NCBI GenBank assembly: GCA_944358755.1
Contig: CALVRY010000011.1
Span: 1 to 17,823, forward strand
Length of the DNA stretch: 17,823 bases
Direction of reading: 5' to 3'
DNA from: an uncultured Bacilli bacterium
GTDB taxonomy: Bacteria > Bacillota_I > Bacilli_A > RFN20 > CAG-826
The notes under the pieces were generated by a model. That model ran no database searches. It was not told the origin of the DNA and saw only the letters and a program-made list of their open reading frames with translations. Shown here one piece after another: positions 6,210 to 14,195 of the stretch (position 1 is its first letter; each line of letters opens with the position of its first letter). Both the position numbers and the translations under genes were made by a program.

Positions 6210-7877
6210 TTATAAACACTGAATAGCCTTTTCTATTCTAAAATTGATTTCATCAGTTCCTAAAATTTTCATGATTGAGAATAGATTAGGTGTTACTTTT
6301 CTCAAACTCACAACAATTCTAATGATTTCACAAGCATCGTTTGTATTTCCAATCCATTTAGAAGGATCTTCTTTATAAAGCTTGTTATCTACGCAAAAAC
6401 CACATTTACTTGCAGCTTCTTTTACATTATTAAACCAGTTGTTTTCATCTAAATCTAATGCAAAACCCCTATTTTTATATTCATTTAAGAAATTTTTAAT
6501 TACATCTTTTGAGATGTTTTCATTAAATTCAAATTTAGTTTCATCACACATTTTGACAAACGTATCGTGGTCAAAGAATTTAATAACAGGATAGATATCA
6601 GAATATTTAGCATAATCCTTACGAGGATTTTTCTTTTCTCTTTCAATGTTTAAGATTTCTTTAAAACGTGCTTCATCTTTTTCGATGAATTCTTTAAGTT
6701 CTGGACAATAAATATTTGCCCAGTTATGTGCCTTTTTAGCAATTTCTTCTTTTTTCATCTTAGCTAAGATTTCTTTAGCGTAAAAATCAAGTTTACCATT
6801 ATCAAATAAGGCACCATCAAGAGACATCTTTTTAAGTGACATCTTGAAATGATCTAAATCATAATCTTTGCTTGTGACGATGAAATCTTCGTAATTTGAA
6901 TTAACAATAGTCATTAAATAAACAAGTAAAGATTGAGGTTCATAACCTTCTTTTAAGAAGTAATCAACGCTAGCTTCTTTATCTTTTCTTTTGGAAAGTT
7001 TTCTTCTATTTCCATTATCAAGTTTCATGATAACTGGAAGATGAGCATATTTTGGTGCTTTAAAACCAAGCGCCTTAAAAAGTTCAAGGTGGATTGGTAA
7101 AGAAGAAAGCCATTCTTCGCCACGTGTAACAAGATTTGTTCTCATGAAGTGATCATCAACTACATGAGCAAAATGATAAGTTGGTAATCCATCACTTTTA
7201 TAAATAACAATGTCTTGATCGTTTTCTGTAAGTTCTAAATCTCCTCTAATTTCATCGTGACACTTAATCTTATTTAAATGATTTCCGCTTGATTTAAAAC
7301 GAATTACGTAATCTTTTCCTTCTTTAATCATTTTTAAAGCAAGTTCTGGATCTAAATCACGATATTTTGCATATTTTCCATAAACACCAGTGATTTCTTT
7401 ATTTTTAGTTTGTTCTTCTCTTAAGGTTTTTAAATCTTCTTCGCTTAAAAAACAAGGATAAGCAAGGCCTTTTTCAAGCATTCCTTTAATAACAATTTCA
7501 TAAAGATTTTTTCTTTTTGATTGGACATAAGGTCCATAAATTCCATTTTCAGTTTTACCAAGATAGCCTTCATTAGGAATAATATTAAAATCATGAAGTT
7601 GTTTAATTAAAAGTTCTGCACTCCCTTCAACTTCTCTTTTGGTATCGGTATCTTCTAAGCGTAAATAAAAGATTCCGCCTGTGTCTTTTGCCATTTTATA
7701 AGCAACAAGAGAGGTAAATAAAGATCCAGTATGTAAAAATCCAGTTGGTGAAGGAGCAAAACGTGTGACCTTAGCGCCTTCTTTTAATTCTCTTTCAGGA
7801 TATCTTTTTTCTAAATCTTCAATAGTTTCTTTAATCTCTGGGAAGATATAATTTGCAAGTTCTTTTCTATAATCCAT
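6210..7877 (-). CDS. gltX: Glutamyl-tRNA synthetase
   Basis: A class I aminoacyl-tRNA synthetase charging tRNA-Glu with glutamate. The HIGH-type motif is seen as PSPTGFLHTGSLFTS near residue 50, the Rossmann-fold LRLEDTDTKR near 77, and the KMSKS-type motif as KLSKRKD near 295. At about 555 aa it is longer than the 470-490 aa of E. coli-type GltX but matches the longer form known in clostridial and mollicute-like lineages. Whether it also mischarges tRNA-Gln cannot be judged here. The open frame allows an ATG at 7889, but that ATG runs into the GGAG of the ribosome binding site. The ATG at 7877, 6 nt after GGAG, is the better start. It is followed after 20 nt by the TPR gene and further on by tRNA-Glu. 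It is divergent from tRNA-Gly, and only about 70 bp separate them. Confidence 0.95.
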   Translation of the reverse strand: MDYRKELANYIFPEIKETIEDLEKRYPERELKEGAKVTRFAPSPTGFLHTGSLFTSLVAYKMAKDTGGIFYLRLEDTDTKREVEGSAELLIKQLHDFNIIPNEGYLGKTENGIYGPYVQSKRKNLYEIVIKGMLEKGLAYPCFLSEEDLKTLREEQTKNKEITGVYGKYAKYRDLDPELALKMIKEGKDYVIRFKSSGNHLNKIKCHDEIRGDLELTENDQDIVIYKSDGLPTYHFAHVVDDHFMRTNLVTRGEEWLSSLPIHLELFKALGFKAPKYAHLPVIMKLDNGNRRKLSKRKDKEASVDYFLKEGYEPQSLLVYLMTIVNSNYEDFIVTSKDYDLDHFKMSLKKMSLDGALFDNGKLDFYAKEILAKMKKEEIAKKAHNWANIYCPELKEFIEKDEARFKEILNIEREKKNPRKDYAKYSDIYPVIKFFDHDTFVKMCDETKFEFNENISKDVIKNFLNEYKNRGFALDLDENNWFNNVKEAASKCGFCVDNKLYKEDPSKWIGNTNDACEIIRIVVSLRKVTPNLFSIMKILGTDEINFRIEKAIQCL

Positions 7878-7906
7878 AAAATTCTCCATTTTATTTAAAT
7901 TTATTC

Positions 7907-7936
7907 TTGACAGTAAATTTTACTCTATCATATAAT
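7907..7936 (+). promoter_or_regulatory. Consensus sigma-A promoter of tRNA-Gly
   Basis: TTGACA (7907-7912) and TATAAT (7931-7936) are both perfect consensus, with an 18-bp spacer, 10 bp before the tRNA 5' end. The divergent gltX promoter must overlap this region. Confidence 0.85.
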
Positions 7937-7946
7937 AATCAAGCGC

Positions 7947-8020
7947 GCAGGTGTAGTTCAGTGGTAGAACACTACCTTGCCAAGGTAGTTATGCGGGTTC
8001 GATTCCCGTCACCTGCTCCA
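7947..8020 (+). tRNA. tRNA-Gly (anticodon GCC)
   Basis: A 74-nt cloverleaf. Acceptor GCAGGTG/CACCTGC, D loop with AGTGGTAGA, anticodon stem CTACC/GGTAG around TTGCCAA (anticodon GCC), T arm GCGGG-TTCGATT-CCCGT, discriminator T and encoded CCA. All features are canonical for bacterial tRNA-Gly, reading GGC and GGU. It has its own promoter and terminator, so it is a single-gene unit. Confidence 0.95.
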
Positions 8021-8031
8021 GTAGAGAGCTT

Positions 8032-8055
8032 ACTCCGAGAAATCGGAGTTTTTTT
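8032..8055 (+). terminator. Intrinsic terminator of tRNA-Gly
   Basis: Stem ACTCCGA (8032-8038)/TCGGAGT (8043-8049) with a GAAA tetraloop followed by a run of seven Ts. It lies between the convergent tRNA and the membrane-protein gene; on the minus strand it lacks a T tract. Confidence 0.9.
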
Positions 8056-8056
8056 A

Positions 8057-9346
8057 TTACTTCTCATCATCTTTTCCATCTTGACGGGAATCGATAGAGG
8101 AAGCATCAACTACTTTCTCATCTTTTTTTAATCTTTCGATTTTATTTTTGTAAGGTTTGTAATCTTCGTTTTCACCAATATTTTGATAAATTTCTTCAAA
8201 ACTTAAACCTTCAAAATCACTTTCTTCATAGCCTTTATTTTCACATAAATCTTTAATGATTTGATCTTTCATGGCATCAAGAGAACCTTCAGCTCTTTTT
8301 AAATTTTCTGCTCCAACTCGAGCCGCCATTTGACTATCCCTTTTATAAGCTTCAACTTCTTGCTGAGCATTTTCTAAGAATGTGCCCATAAAAAGCATTG
8401 AATATTTATCCCAAAGTTTTTCATGAAAATTAAAAACAATTGGTAAAAATGGTAAACATAAGGAAATTGAAATTACAATTGATGTTAAAGATAAAATTGT
8501 AACATCCATTTGAGAAGGCCCTAAAAAGCCAAGTAAGAAATAACTTAAAGTGAATGAAGCAATTAAAATAATAGTTAAAGGAAAGCAAACACTATAATAA
8601 TTTAAGTTATAATCTTTTCTATTTTTTCTAAGTGTTTTAACAAAAATAAATTCAGTGACTTGTTTTGGAGCTTTCATTCCTAAACTTGTTGCGAGGTAAT
8701 ATTTAAAAGTATTACGAGAAATTGTATGTAAGAAATAATATAAAGCACCAATTAAAGCAAAATAATTTGCAACAATTGTAATTAAATTAATTAAGCTTTC
8801 ATGATTTAAAATAACATTTTCAAAAGCTGTAAGCATTTCGTTTGAGTCTTGATAATCTGTACCTAAAATTGCAAAAATTTCCGAATACATCGCACTTAAT
8901 TCGTTGCCAGGAATTTGAGCTACAATCATCACTATAATATTAATTAAAGCTTCAGCAAGAATATAAAAACAGATAGCTTTAAGTAATGTTGACCAAACTC
9001 TTAACTGTCCACTAAATGGAGGACGAGTGCCAATCATATATGTTTTTAAAAAACTAGTATATTTAATTTTTTCTTTTGCTTTTGTATGAAGTCCGCCATT
9101 TATAGCAAAAAAACTATATATAAAAGGAGAAAGCAAACTAAGAATTAAACATACGCAAATTAAAAGAATAAAATAATCGAAAAATCCGATAACTAAACCG
9201 CTAATTTGATTTAAAATCAGCGCAAAAATAGCATAAATAATTAAAAGAGCAACAGTAATTGTGCCGCTCATTTTAATAGTAAAATCAATATCTTCACCAA
9301 AGGTTTTATAAATCTCTTTGGCTTTCACAAAGGGCTTAAAATTCAT
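8057..9346 (-). CDS. Six-TM membrane protein with charged cytoplasmic tail, unknown function
   Basis: A 429-aa integral membrane protein I do not recognise. Hydrophobic segments lie at about residues 27-47, 55-82, 117-144, 183-208, 251-274 and 283-306. The hydrophilic tail (307-429) is rich in Lys/Glu/Asp, contains a probable helical stretch with ENAQQEVEAYKRDSQMAARV, and ends in DDEK. Loop residues GTRPPFSGQLRVW (106-118) may be functionally important. It is the last gene of the tight cluster beginning at 13573. The start ATG lies 2 nt beyond the NERD gene's TAG, with GAGG about 13 nt upstream, suggesting translational coupling. It may form a membrane complex with its neighbour, which is also membrane-anchored; that is inference from gene order only. 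Confidence 0.75.
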   Translation of the reverse strand: MNFKPFVKAKEIYKTFGEDIDFTIKMSGTITVALLIIYAIFALILNQISGLVIGFFDYFILLICVCLILSLLSPFIYSFFAINGGLHTKAKEKIKYTSFLKTYMIGTRPPFSGQLRVWSTLLKAICFYILAEALINIIVMIVAQIPGNELSAMYSEIFAILGTDYQDSNEMLTAFENVILNHESLINLITIVANYFALIGALYYFLHTISRNTFKYYLATSLGMKAPKQVTEFIFVKTLRKNRKDYNLNYYSVCFPLTIILIASFTLSYFLLGFLGPSQMDVTILSLTSIVISISLCLPFLPIVFNFHEKLWDKYSMLFMGTFLENAQQEVEAYKRDSQMAARVGAENLKRAEGSLDAMKDQIIKDLCENKGYEESDFEGLSFEEIYQNIGENEDYKPYKNKIERLKKDEKVVDASSIDSRQDGKDDEK

Positions 9347-9348
9347 AT

Positions 9349-10044
9349 CTAATAAATGTCCTCGCTTGTAGTATCTGCGTAAGAATGTTTTCCATAAAGT
9401 CTAGAGATATCTTGAACTGCGTATTCAAGTTGTTTTTGATCCATTCGTTTAACATCTCTTTTTTCAACCATCTTAATAATCTTTTTAAGATTTTTACGTG
9501 AAACGATGAATGAGTTTTCTTTATTTAATTCATTAGCGTTTTTAATTACGCAGTTATCATTAATAATTACGATACTAATAAAGAATGAAGGATCAATTTG
9601 AGTAACAAGGGAAAGTTTTTCAACTCTTTTTTCATTAATATTCATTGGATTTTCCATTTCATATTTTCTTCCATCGTTTGAATAAAAGAACCAAGTTGAA
9701 TCTTCTTTGTTTCCACTTATTGCCCCGCGATAATATCTATCTTTAATGACATAAATATATTTATCTCCAAATAGAACGTGGTCAATTCGACAAACGAGTT
9801 GATTGTTATTTCTAATAACTAGATTATTAATAAGATAATAATCGTTTAAATCAGCAATTTTACGAATTGATTTGTAATAAATATTTTGGAAATTTTTGAA
9901 GGTGTAATGTCTTTTTGCAAGCGGAAATATCATTAAAAAGAGTAAAACTATCGCAATTAAACAAATACCAACTATCGTAATCGTAAATCCTAACGGATTA
10001 GCATTAGGATCGAATATGTCTTGTAATACATTAAGTATTTTCAA
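9349..10044 (-). CDS. Membrane-anchored NERD-like protein with altered active site
   Basis: A 231-aa protein with one N-terminal membrane helix (about 18-42) and a soluble NERD-like domain. The segment DLNDYYLINNLVI, then CRIDHVLFGDKYIYVIKD and YRGAISG (67-111), matches the NERD core, where IDHxxxG and IExK surround the nuclease site. Here Asp88 is kept, but the expected Glu and Lys of IExK are replaced (Ile100-Lys101-Asp102-Arg103). Catalysis is therefore doubtful and a binding or structural role more likely. The start is TTG at 10044, supported by GGGGG 7 nt upstream; no nearby ATG exists. It sits 15 nt after deoD and 2 nt before the six-TM gene. Confidence 0.7.
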   Translation of the reverse strand: MKILNVLQDIFDPNANPLGFTITIVGICLIAIVLLFLMIFPLAKRHYTFKNFQNIYYKSIRKIADLNDYYLINNLVIRNNNQLVCRIDHVLFGDKYIYVIKDRYYRGAISGNKEDSTWFFYSNDGRKYEMENPMNINEKRVEKLSLVTQIDPSFFISIVIINDNCVIKNANELNKENSFIVSRKNLKKIIKMVEKRDVKRMDQKQLEYAVQDISRLYGKHSYADTTSEDIY

Positions 10045-10059
10045 GATGTTACCCCCTTA

Positions 10060-10764
10060 TTAAGCTAAAGTAAGTGCTAAATTAACCATCCTTGTTAAAT
10101 TGTGACTTCTTTCTTCTTGTGTTAAATCTTTTTCATCATTAACAAAAGAATCGCTAACTGTTAATAAGCAAAGAGCTTTCTTGTGAAGTCTCATTGCATT
10201 TAAGAAAAGACCATAGCTTTCCATTTCAACTGCTAAAATTCCAAGTTCTTGAGGAAGTTTATAAAAATCTTTTTGTGGATCATAGAAGATATCACTTGAG
10301 AAAATTGGTCCAACGTGAACTGGAATGTTTAACTTTCTGGCATTTTCATATGCTTTTAACATTAAATTAAAATCGCTACATGGAGAAACATGGAGTCCTT
10401 TATTGGTGTAATAATTTGCAAAATTTGAATTGCTCGAAGCACTTGTTGCAATAATTACATCCCCTACGTGGCACTCTTTTTGATAACTTCCTGCTGTGCC
10501 GATTCTAATAATATTTTCTACTCCATAAAAAGTGAAAAGTTCATAAGAATAAATACCAATTGAAGGCACGCCCATTCCAGAAGCCATAACACTAATTTCT
10601 TTGCCTTCTTTGGTGTAGCCAGTATAAGCGAAAATTCCACGAACATCACTTACAAGTTCATAATCTTTTAAGAAAGTTTCAGCAATCCATTTAGCTCTTA
10701 AAGGATCGCCTGGCATAAGAACAGTTTTTGCAAAATGTGCTGAGTCTTTAATGTGTGTAGACAT
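10060..10764 (-). CDS. deoD: Purine-nucleoside phosphorylase, hexameric type
   Basis: Phosphorolysis of purine (deoxy)ribonucleosides to free base and (deoxy)ribose-1-phosphate, in the cytosol. 234 aa, as usual for DeoD. Family residues are present: His4, the phosphate-binding GDPLR at 19-23, Arg42, Arg87 followed by GTAG, VEMES at 179-183 for ribose, and SDS with catalytic-type Asp205. The ATG has GGAGG 9 nt upstream, inside the end of the preceding gene. Only one base separates the stop of the upstream 181-aa gene from this ATG, so coupling is likely. Its place next to a c-di-AMP synthase could reflect purine salvage, but may be incidental. Confidence 0.93.
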   Translation of the reverse strand: MSTHIKDSAHFAKTVLMPGDPLRAKWIAETFLKDYELVSDVRGIFAYTGYTKEGKEISVMASGMGVPSIGIYSYELFTFYGVENIIRIGTAGSYQKECHVGDVIIATSASSNSNFANYYTNKGLHVSPCSDFNLMLKAYENARKLNIPVHVGPIFSSDIFYDPQKDFYKLPQELGILAVEMESYGLFLNAMRLHKKALCLLTVSDSFVNDEKDLTQEERSHNLTRMVNLALTLA

Positions 10765-10765
10765 T

Positions 10766-11311
10766 TTAATTTTCCTCCGACAATATATACTTATCTAATT
10801 TATTTAAATTAGATACATCTTTCATAAATTTGAAACCCTTCCCTATAATTCTACTACTATTTAATGTCAATTTAATAGTAAGTAAATATATGGGGTGAGT
10901 TACTTTATCAGTGACAAGATCATTTTCCTTAAGTTCTGCAAGGTTTATTAAGTTAGTAATTTTATAAAAATAGTTGAGATTTGCAAGGTTTTTGTTTAAA
11001 TATCTATCTAAATCTTCTTTGAAATTTAAGTTAAGTGAAGGAGAGAATTCTGGCAAAATTTCTTTGCCTTTTTTATCTTCTATAAGATATTCGCCATCTT
11101 TGTTTTGTGCAATTAACTTATATTTAAGTGCTAGATTTTGATGTGGATTTAAGGTGTCAAGTTCTTCAAAATCATCGAGTGCTTTTAAAATTAGGTTAAT
11201 AATTTTATCTAAATTTTGAGCTTTTTTACCTAAAGCTATCTCAGCTTTATAAAGTTTAGCAAGAGTTAGAATTTGAATTAAATAAGAATAAATTGTTTCT
11301 TTATTCTGCAT
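10766..11311 (-). CDS. Unknown 181-aa protein overlapping cdaA
   Basis: I do not recognise this family. It is a soluble, Asn/Leu/Lys-rich, mostly helical protein with no signal peptide or membrane segment. Its N-terminal helix is IYSYLIQILTLAKLYKAE, with a more polar middle near EYLIEDKKGKEILPEF. Translation can begin at GTG 11317, but ATG 11311 is preferred: AGGAG lies 10 nt and AAGGTG 3 nt upstream. Either way the start lies inside the last codons of cdaA, an 11-17 nt overlap in a different frame, which implies translational coupling. The overlap with cdaA and close spacing to deoD suggest a job tied to one of them. In many Firmicutes cdaR occupies this place; this protein shows no resemblance to membrane-anchored CdaR. 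Confidence 0.7.
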   Translation of the reverse strand: MQNKETIYSYLIQILTLAKLYKAEIALGKKAQNLDKIINLILKALDDFEELDTLNPHQNLALKYKLIAQNKDGEYLIEDKKGKEILPEFSPSLNLNFKEDLDRYLNKNLANLNYFYKITNLINLAELKENDLVTDKVTHPIYLLTIKLTLNSSRIIGKGFKFMKDVSNLNKLDKYILSEEN

Positions 11312-12149
11312 TTTCACCTTTCTCCTGATTTTCTATTGGAGTTTTGGCTTGTTCCATAATATTAGCAAAAGCATTTTTAAATGTATCACGATTGTAATGC
11401 TCTAAAACACCTTTATAAGCAATCGAAATATTTCCAGTTTCTTCACTAACAACAACGGTAACACAATCGTATTGTGAAGAAATAGCAAGTGCTGCTCTAT
11501 GACGAGTGCCATATTTTCCATCAAGTGTTGCGGTTGAAACGTCTTTATACATAACTGCTGCTGCATAAATTATGTTTCCTTTAATAATTACAGCTCCATC
11601 ATGAAGTCTTGTTCCTTTATAAAAAATTGTTTCGATAAGTTCGGCATTTACTGGAGCTTTTAAGATAACACCATTATTACCGTCTTCACAAACTTCGGTT
11701 AAATTATCGTTTCTTACAAACGATAAAAGAGCACCGATTTTATATTGCGAAAGATATAAAACGCTTGTATTGATGATGTCATATAGATCGCTTGCAGCAT
11801 ATGGTTCATCAACTTCAAGTGTGGTCTTTTTCTTTTTAAATTTGATAGCTCTAGTAAATTTATTAGCAAGAATTGGTCTAAATTCACTTAAATTAACAAA
11901 GATTGCAACAATTGCTAAAACGGTGATGATTGCTAAGCAAATTTGAGCAAGATAATCCATCATAAAAATATGAGAGATTAAGAAAATGACACTAAAAGAA
12001 AGTAAGGTGTACCAAACAAATTTTCTTTTAACAAAATAATCAATAAATAAGTTTAAGATTGCAATTGCAAAAAATGAAAAAATGAAGTCGCATATTGCGG
12101 CTGCGCCACCAGTATCAAAAACAGTTACTGCTAAAACGTTAATATCCAT
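11301..12149 (-). CDS. cdaA: Diadenylate cyclase CdaA (c-di-AMP synthase)
   Basis: Condenses two ATP into cyclic di-AMP, a messenger controlling potassium and osmolyte transport and wall homeostasis in Firmicutes. 282 aa. Three hydrophobic segments lie at about residues 17-38, 45-64 and 68-87, as in CdaA, followed by a basic stretch (103-108) and the DAC domain. Catalytic motifs are intact: RLHDGA (DGA at 184-186) and GTRHRAA (RHR at 216-218). VVSEETGNISIAY follows, also typical. After GTRHRAA, the usual SExSD reads as SSQYD, a mild departure. ATG is preceded by GAGAG and lies 2 nt after the stop of the FAD gene. It is followed by an overlapping unknown gene rather than cdaR and glmM. Confidence 0.95.
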   Translation of the reverse strand: MDINVLAVTVFDTGGAAAICDFIFSFFAIAILNLFIDYFVKRKFVWYTLLSFSVIFLISHIFMMDYLAQICLAIITVLAIVAIFVNLSEFRPILANKFTRAIKFKKKKTTLEVDEPYAASDLYDIINTSVLYLSQYKIGALLSFVRNDNLTEVCEDGNNGVILKAPVNAELIETIFYKGTRLHDGAVIIKGNIIYAAAVMYKDVSTATLDGKYGTRHRAALAISSQYDCVTVVVSEETGNISIAYKGVLEHYNRDTFKNAFANIMEQAKTPIENQEKGENAE

Positions 12150-12151
12150 AA

Positions 12152-13573
12152 TTAATTACTCTCTTTTTCGATGATATTACGAGCAATATAAACACCATTT
12201 GCTCCTGCTTGAGCTAAGCCTCTTGTGATGCCTGCTCCATCTCCACCAACATATAGATTTTTGATTTTTGTTTCAAATTTATTATCGCATTCTACTCTAT
12301 CACTATAAAATTTAGCTTCAACTCCATATAAAAGAGTATGTTTGTTTGCAATTCCAGGAGTGATGTGATCAAGTGCTTCAATCATTTCAATAATTGATTG
12401 CATTGTTTTATAAGGTAAAACAAGACCTAAATCACCAGGAACAGCTTCTTTTAAGGTAGGCACAACAAAGCCTTCTTCAATTCTTTTTTCTGTACTTCTT
12501 CTTCCTCTTTTTAAATCACCGTATCTTTGAACAATGACTGTGCCATTAGAAAGTTTATTAGCAAGAGCAGAAATATCTTCAGCATATTCGTTGCTATCTT
12601 TAAATGGTTCGGTGAAAGTATGAGAAACAAGTAAAGCAAAATTTGTATTATTACTTCCTAAATCACTTGAGTTATAGGCATGACCATTTGCAGTAACAAT
12701 GCCATTGTTATTTTCTACAACGACGTGACCACTTGGATTAGAACAGAAAGTTCTGACGCTTGTGCCAACACTAGTTGTGAAAACAAACTTACCTTCATAT
12801 AATTTTTCGTTAATTTCGCTCATGATGACATCATTTGTTTCAACTCTAACACCAATATCAACACGATTATTCTTTAACTTAACTCTATGTTTTCTTAAAC
12901 ATTTTGATAACCATTGAGAACCAGGCCTTCCAACGTTTAAAACAACATATTTTCCTAAATATTCATTATTTTCTGAATCAATTACACCACGAATTTCATC
13001 TTTTTCAACGACGATATCTTTGATATCGGTCATAAATTTCATATGAACGCCTTTAGCTAAAAGTTCTTCATAAATTGATTGAAGAAGTTTTAAGTTAACT
13101 TCTGTTCCAAGATGACGAACTTCACTTCTTAAAAGTTTAAGGCCAACGGCAAGACCACGTCTTTCAATATCTAAAATTTCTTTTGTGTTAGGGTTAGTAA
13201 TTTTATCTGGTGCGCCGTGTTTTAAGTTAATTGCATCGACATAGCGGATAAGATCGACAACTTCTTTTTTGTCCATGTAGTCACCCATCCAACCACCAAA
13301 TTCACTAGTGATATTAAATTTTCCATCGGAAAAGGCACCACATCCTCCAAATCCACTTGTCATTGAGCAACTTGGATAACATTCACTTTTCCCAAAAATA
13401 TCTTGTGGGCATTGTTTAATTTTTCCATTTAAAATAGGGCAAGTACGATGATAAATATCTCTTCCTTTATCAATTAAAAGGATATTTAAATCTGGTTTCT
13501 TTGTTATAAGTTCATAACAAAGATAGATTCCACAAGGACCAGCACCGACTACAACTACATCAAATTTTTCCAT
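12152..13573 (-). CDS. FAD-dependent dehydrogenase (COG2509-like)
   Basis: A 473-aa flavoprotein. The N-terminal dinucleotide-binding motif is VVVVGAGPCGIYLCYEL (GxGxxG at 10-15) and the C-terminal FAD contact is NLYVGGDGAGITRGLAQAGA. A cysteine-rich stretch (Cys45, 55, 65, 69) before GFGGCGAFSDGKFN (74-87) is typical of the uncharacterised NAD(FAD)-utilising dehydrogenase family whose substrate is unknown. Soluble, cytosolic. It is the first gene of the tight minus-strand cluster; a GTAGG sequence lies about 12 nt before ATG, and the promoter region carries a 26-bp palindrome. A role in redox metabolism is certain only at the level of FAD binding. Confidence 0.85.
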   Translation of the reverse strand: MEKFDVVVVGAGPCGIYLCYELITKKPDLNILLIDKGRDIYHRTCPILNGKIKQCPQDIFGKSECYPSCSMTSGFGGCGAFSDGKFNITSEFGGWMGDYMDKKEVVDLIRYVDAINLKHGAPDKITNPNTKEILDIERRGLAVGLKLLRSEVRHLGTEVNLKLLQSIYEELLAKGVHMKFMTDIKDIVVEKDEIRGVIDSENNEYLGKYVVLNVGRPGSQWLSKCLRKHRVKLKNNRVDIGVRVETNDVIMSEINEKLYEGKFVFTTSVGTSVRTFCSNPSGHVVVENNNGIVTANGHAYNSSDLGSNNTNFALLVSHTFTEPFKDSNEYAEDISALANKLSNGTVIVQRYGDLKRGRRSTEKRIEEGFVVPTLKEAVPGDLGLVLPYKTMQSIIEMIEALDHITPGIANKHTLLYGVEAKFYSDRVECDNKFETKIKNLYVGGDGAGITRGLAQAGANGVYIARNIIEKESN

Positions 13574-13596
13574 AACTTAATTACCTACCCCAATCG

Positions 13597-13622
13597 CTTT
13601 AATATTATACATAATATTAAAG
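13597..13622 (-). promoter_or_regulatory. 26-bp perfect palindrome over the -10 of the cdaA cluster
   Basis: CTTTAATATTAT (13597-13608), two bases (AC), then ATAATATTAAAG (13611-13622): 12-bp arms with no mismatch. On the minus strand it contains TATAAT (13604-13609), placed about 30 bp before the ATG of the FAD gene. No good -35 is seen. The likely reading is a repressor operator across the promoter; an AT-rich chance dyad is less likely at this length but possible. Confidence 0.5.
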
Positions 13623-13670
13623 GTCTAAAAAATAAAAATCGGTTGAGAATAGCAAAGAATCTTCAAAAAA

Positions 13671-14195
13671 TTAACGTAAAATTGTAATTGTATTTTCTTT
13701 TCTGTCTTTAGCTTCAACTTTTTGATTTGGATAGCCTACAGCAGCACATCCAATAACTTTATAACCTTCAGGAACGCCTGCTTCTTTTAAAAGTCCTGCA
13801 AAACTAGGGTTTTTGTAATGAATTTCATCGCCTAATTGATTTATCCAACAACTTCCTAGGCCTAAAGCATTTGCTGCTAAAAAGATATTCTCAAGAGCGC
13901 ATGCGCCATCATGTTCATAGAGCAAATTGCCTCTTTTATGACTAACAATAATTAAAACTGGAGCACCATAAGTCACATTATAATCAGGACGATTCATATC
14001 TTCTCCAATTATCTTACTCATTTCATTAAGCCGTTTTTTATTTTCGACTACTGAAAAATGCCATTCTTGATTATTAATTCCGCTAGGAGCATATCTAGCG
14101 CATTCTAAAATTTTACATAAATCTTCTTCACTAACAGGTTCGTTTTTATAACTTCTGATACTGCGACGAGTTAAAATACATTTAATAGCATCCAT
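13671..14195 (-). CDS. Nitroreductase-family FMN oxidoreductase
   Basis: A 174-aa member of the NfsA/NfsB-like superfamily, which uses FMN and NAD(P)H to reduce nitro compounds, quinones or other acceptors. The FMN phosphate motif RRSIRSY is at residues 10-16 and APSGINNQEWHF at about 36-47 is the second hallmark. GLGSCWINQLGD (about 112-123) and IGCAAVGYP near the C-terminus complete the fold. Length fits the short single-domain subgroup. GGAGG lies 10 nt upstream of ATG. The physiological substrate cannot be told from sequence. It lies between the cdaA cluster and mtnN, with its own upstream region. Confidence 0.9.
   Translation of the reverse strand: MDAIKCILTRRSIRSYKNEPVSEEDLCKILECARYAPSGINNQEWHFSVVENKKRLNEMSKIIGEDMNRPDYNVTYGAPVLIIVSHKRGNLLYEHDGACALENIFLAANALGLGSCWINQLGDEIHYKNPSFAGLLKEAGVPEGYKVIGCAAVGYPNQKVEAKDRKENTITILR

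Noticed and set aside
7878..7946. T-box leader for gltX
   Set aside because: Only about 70 bp lie between gltX and the divergent tRNA-Gly, too short for a T-box, and no T-box sequence is visible.
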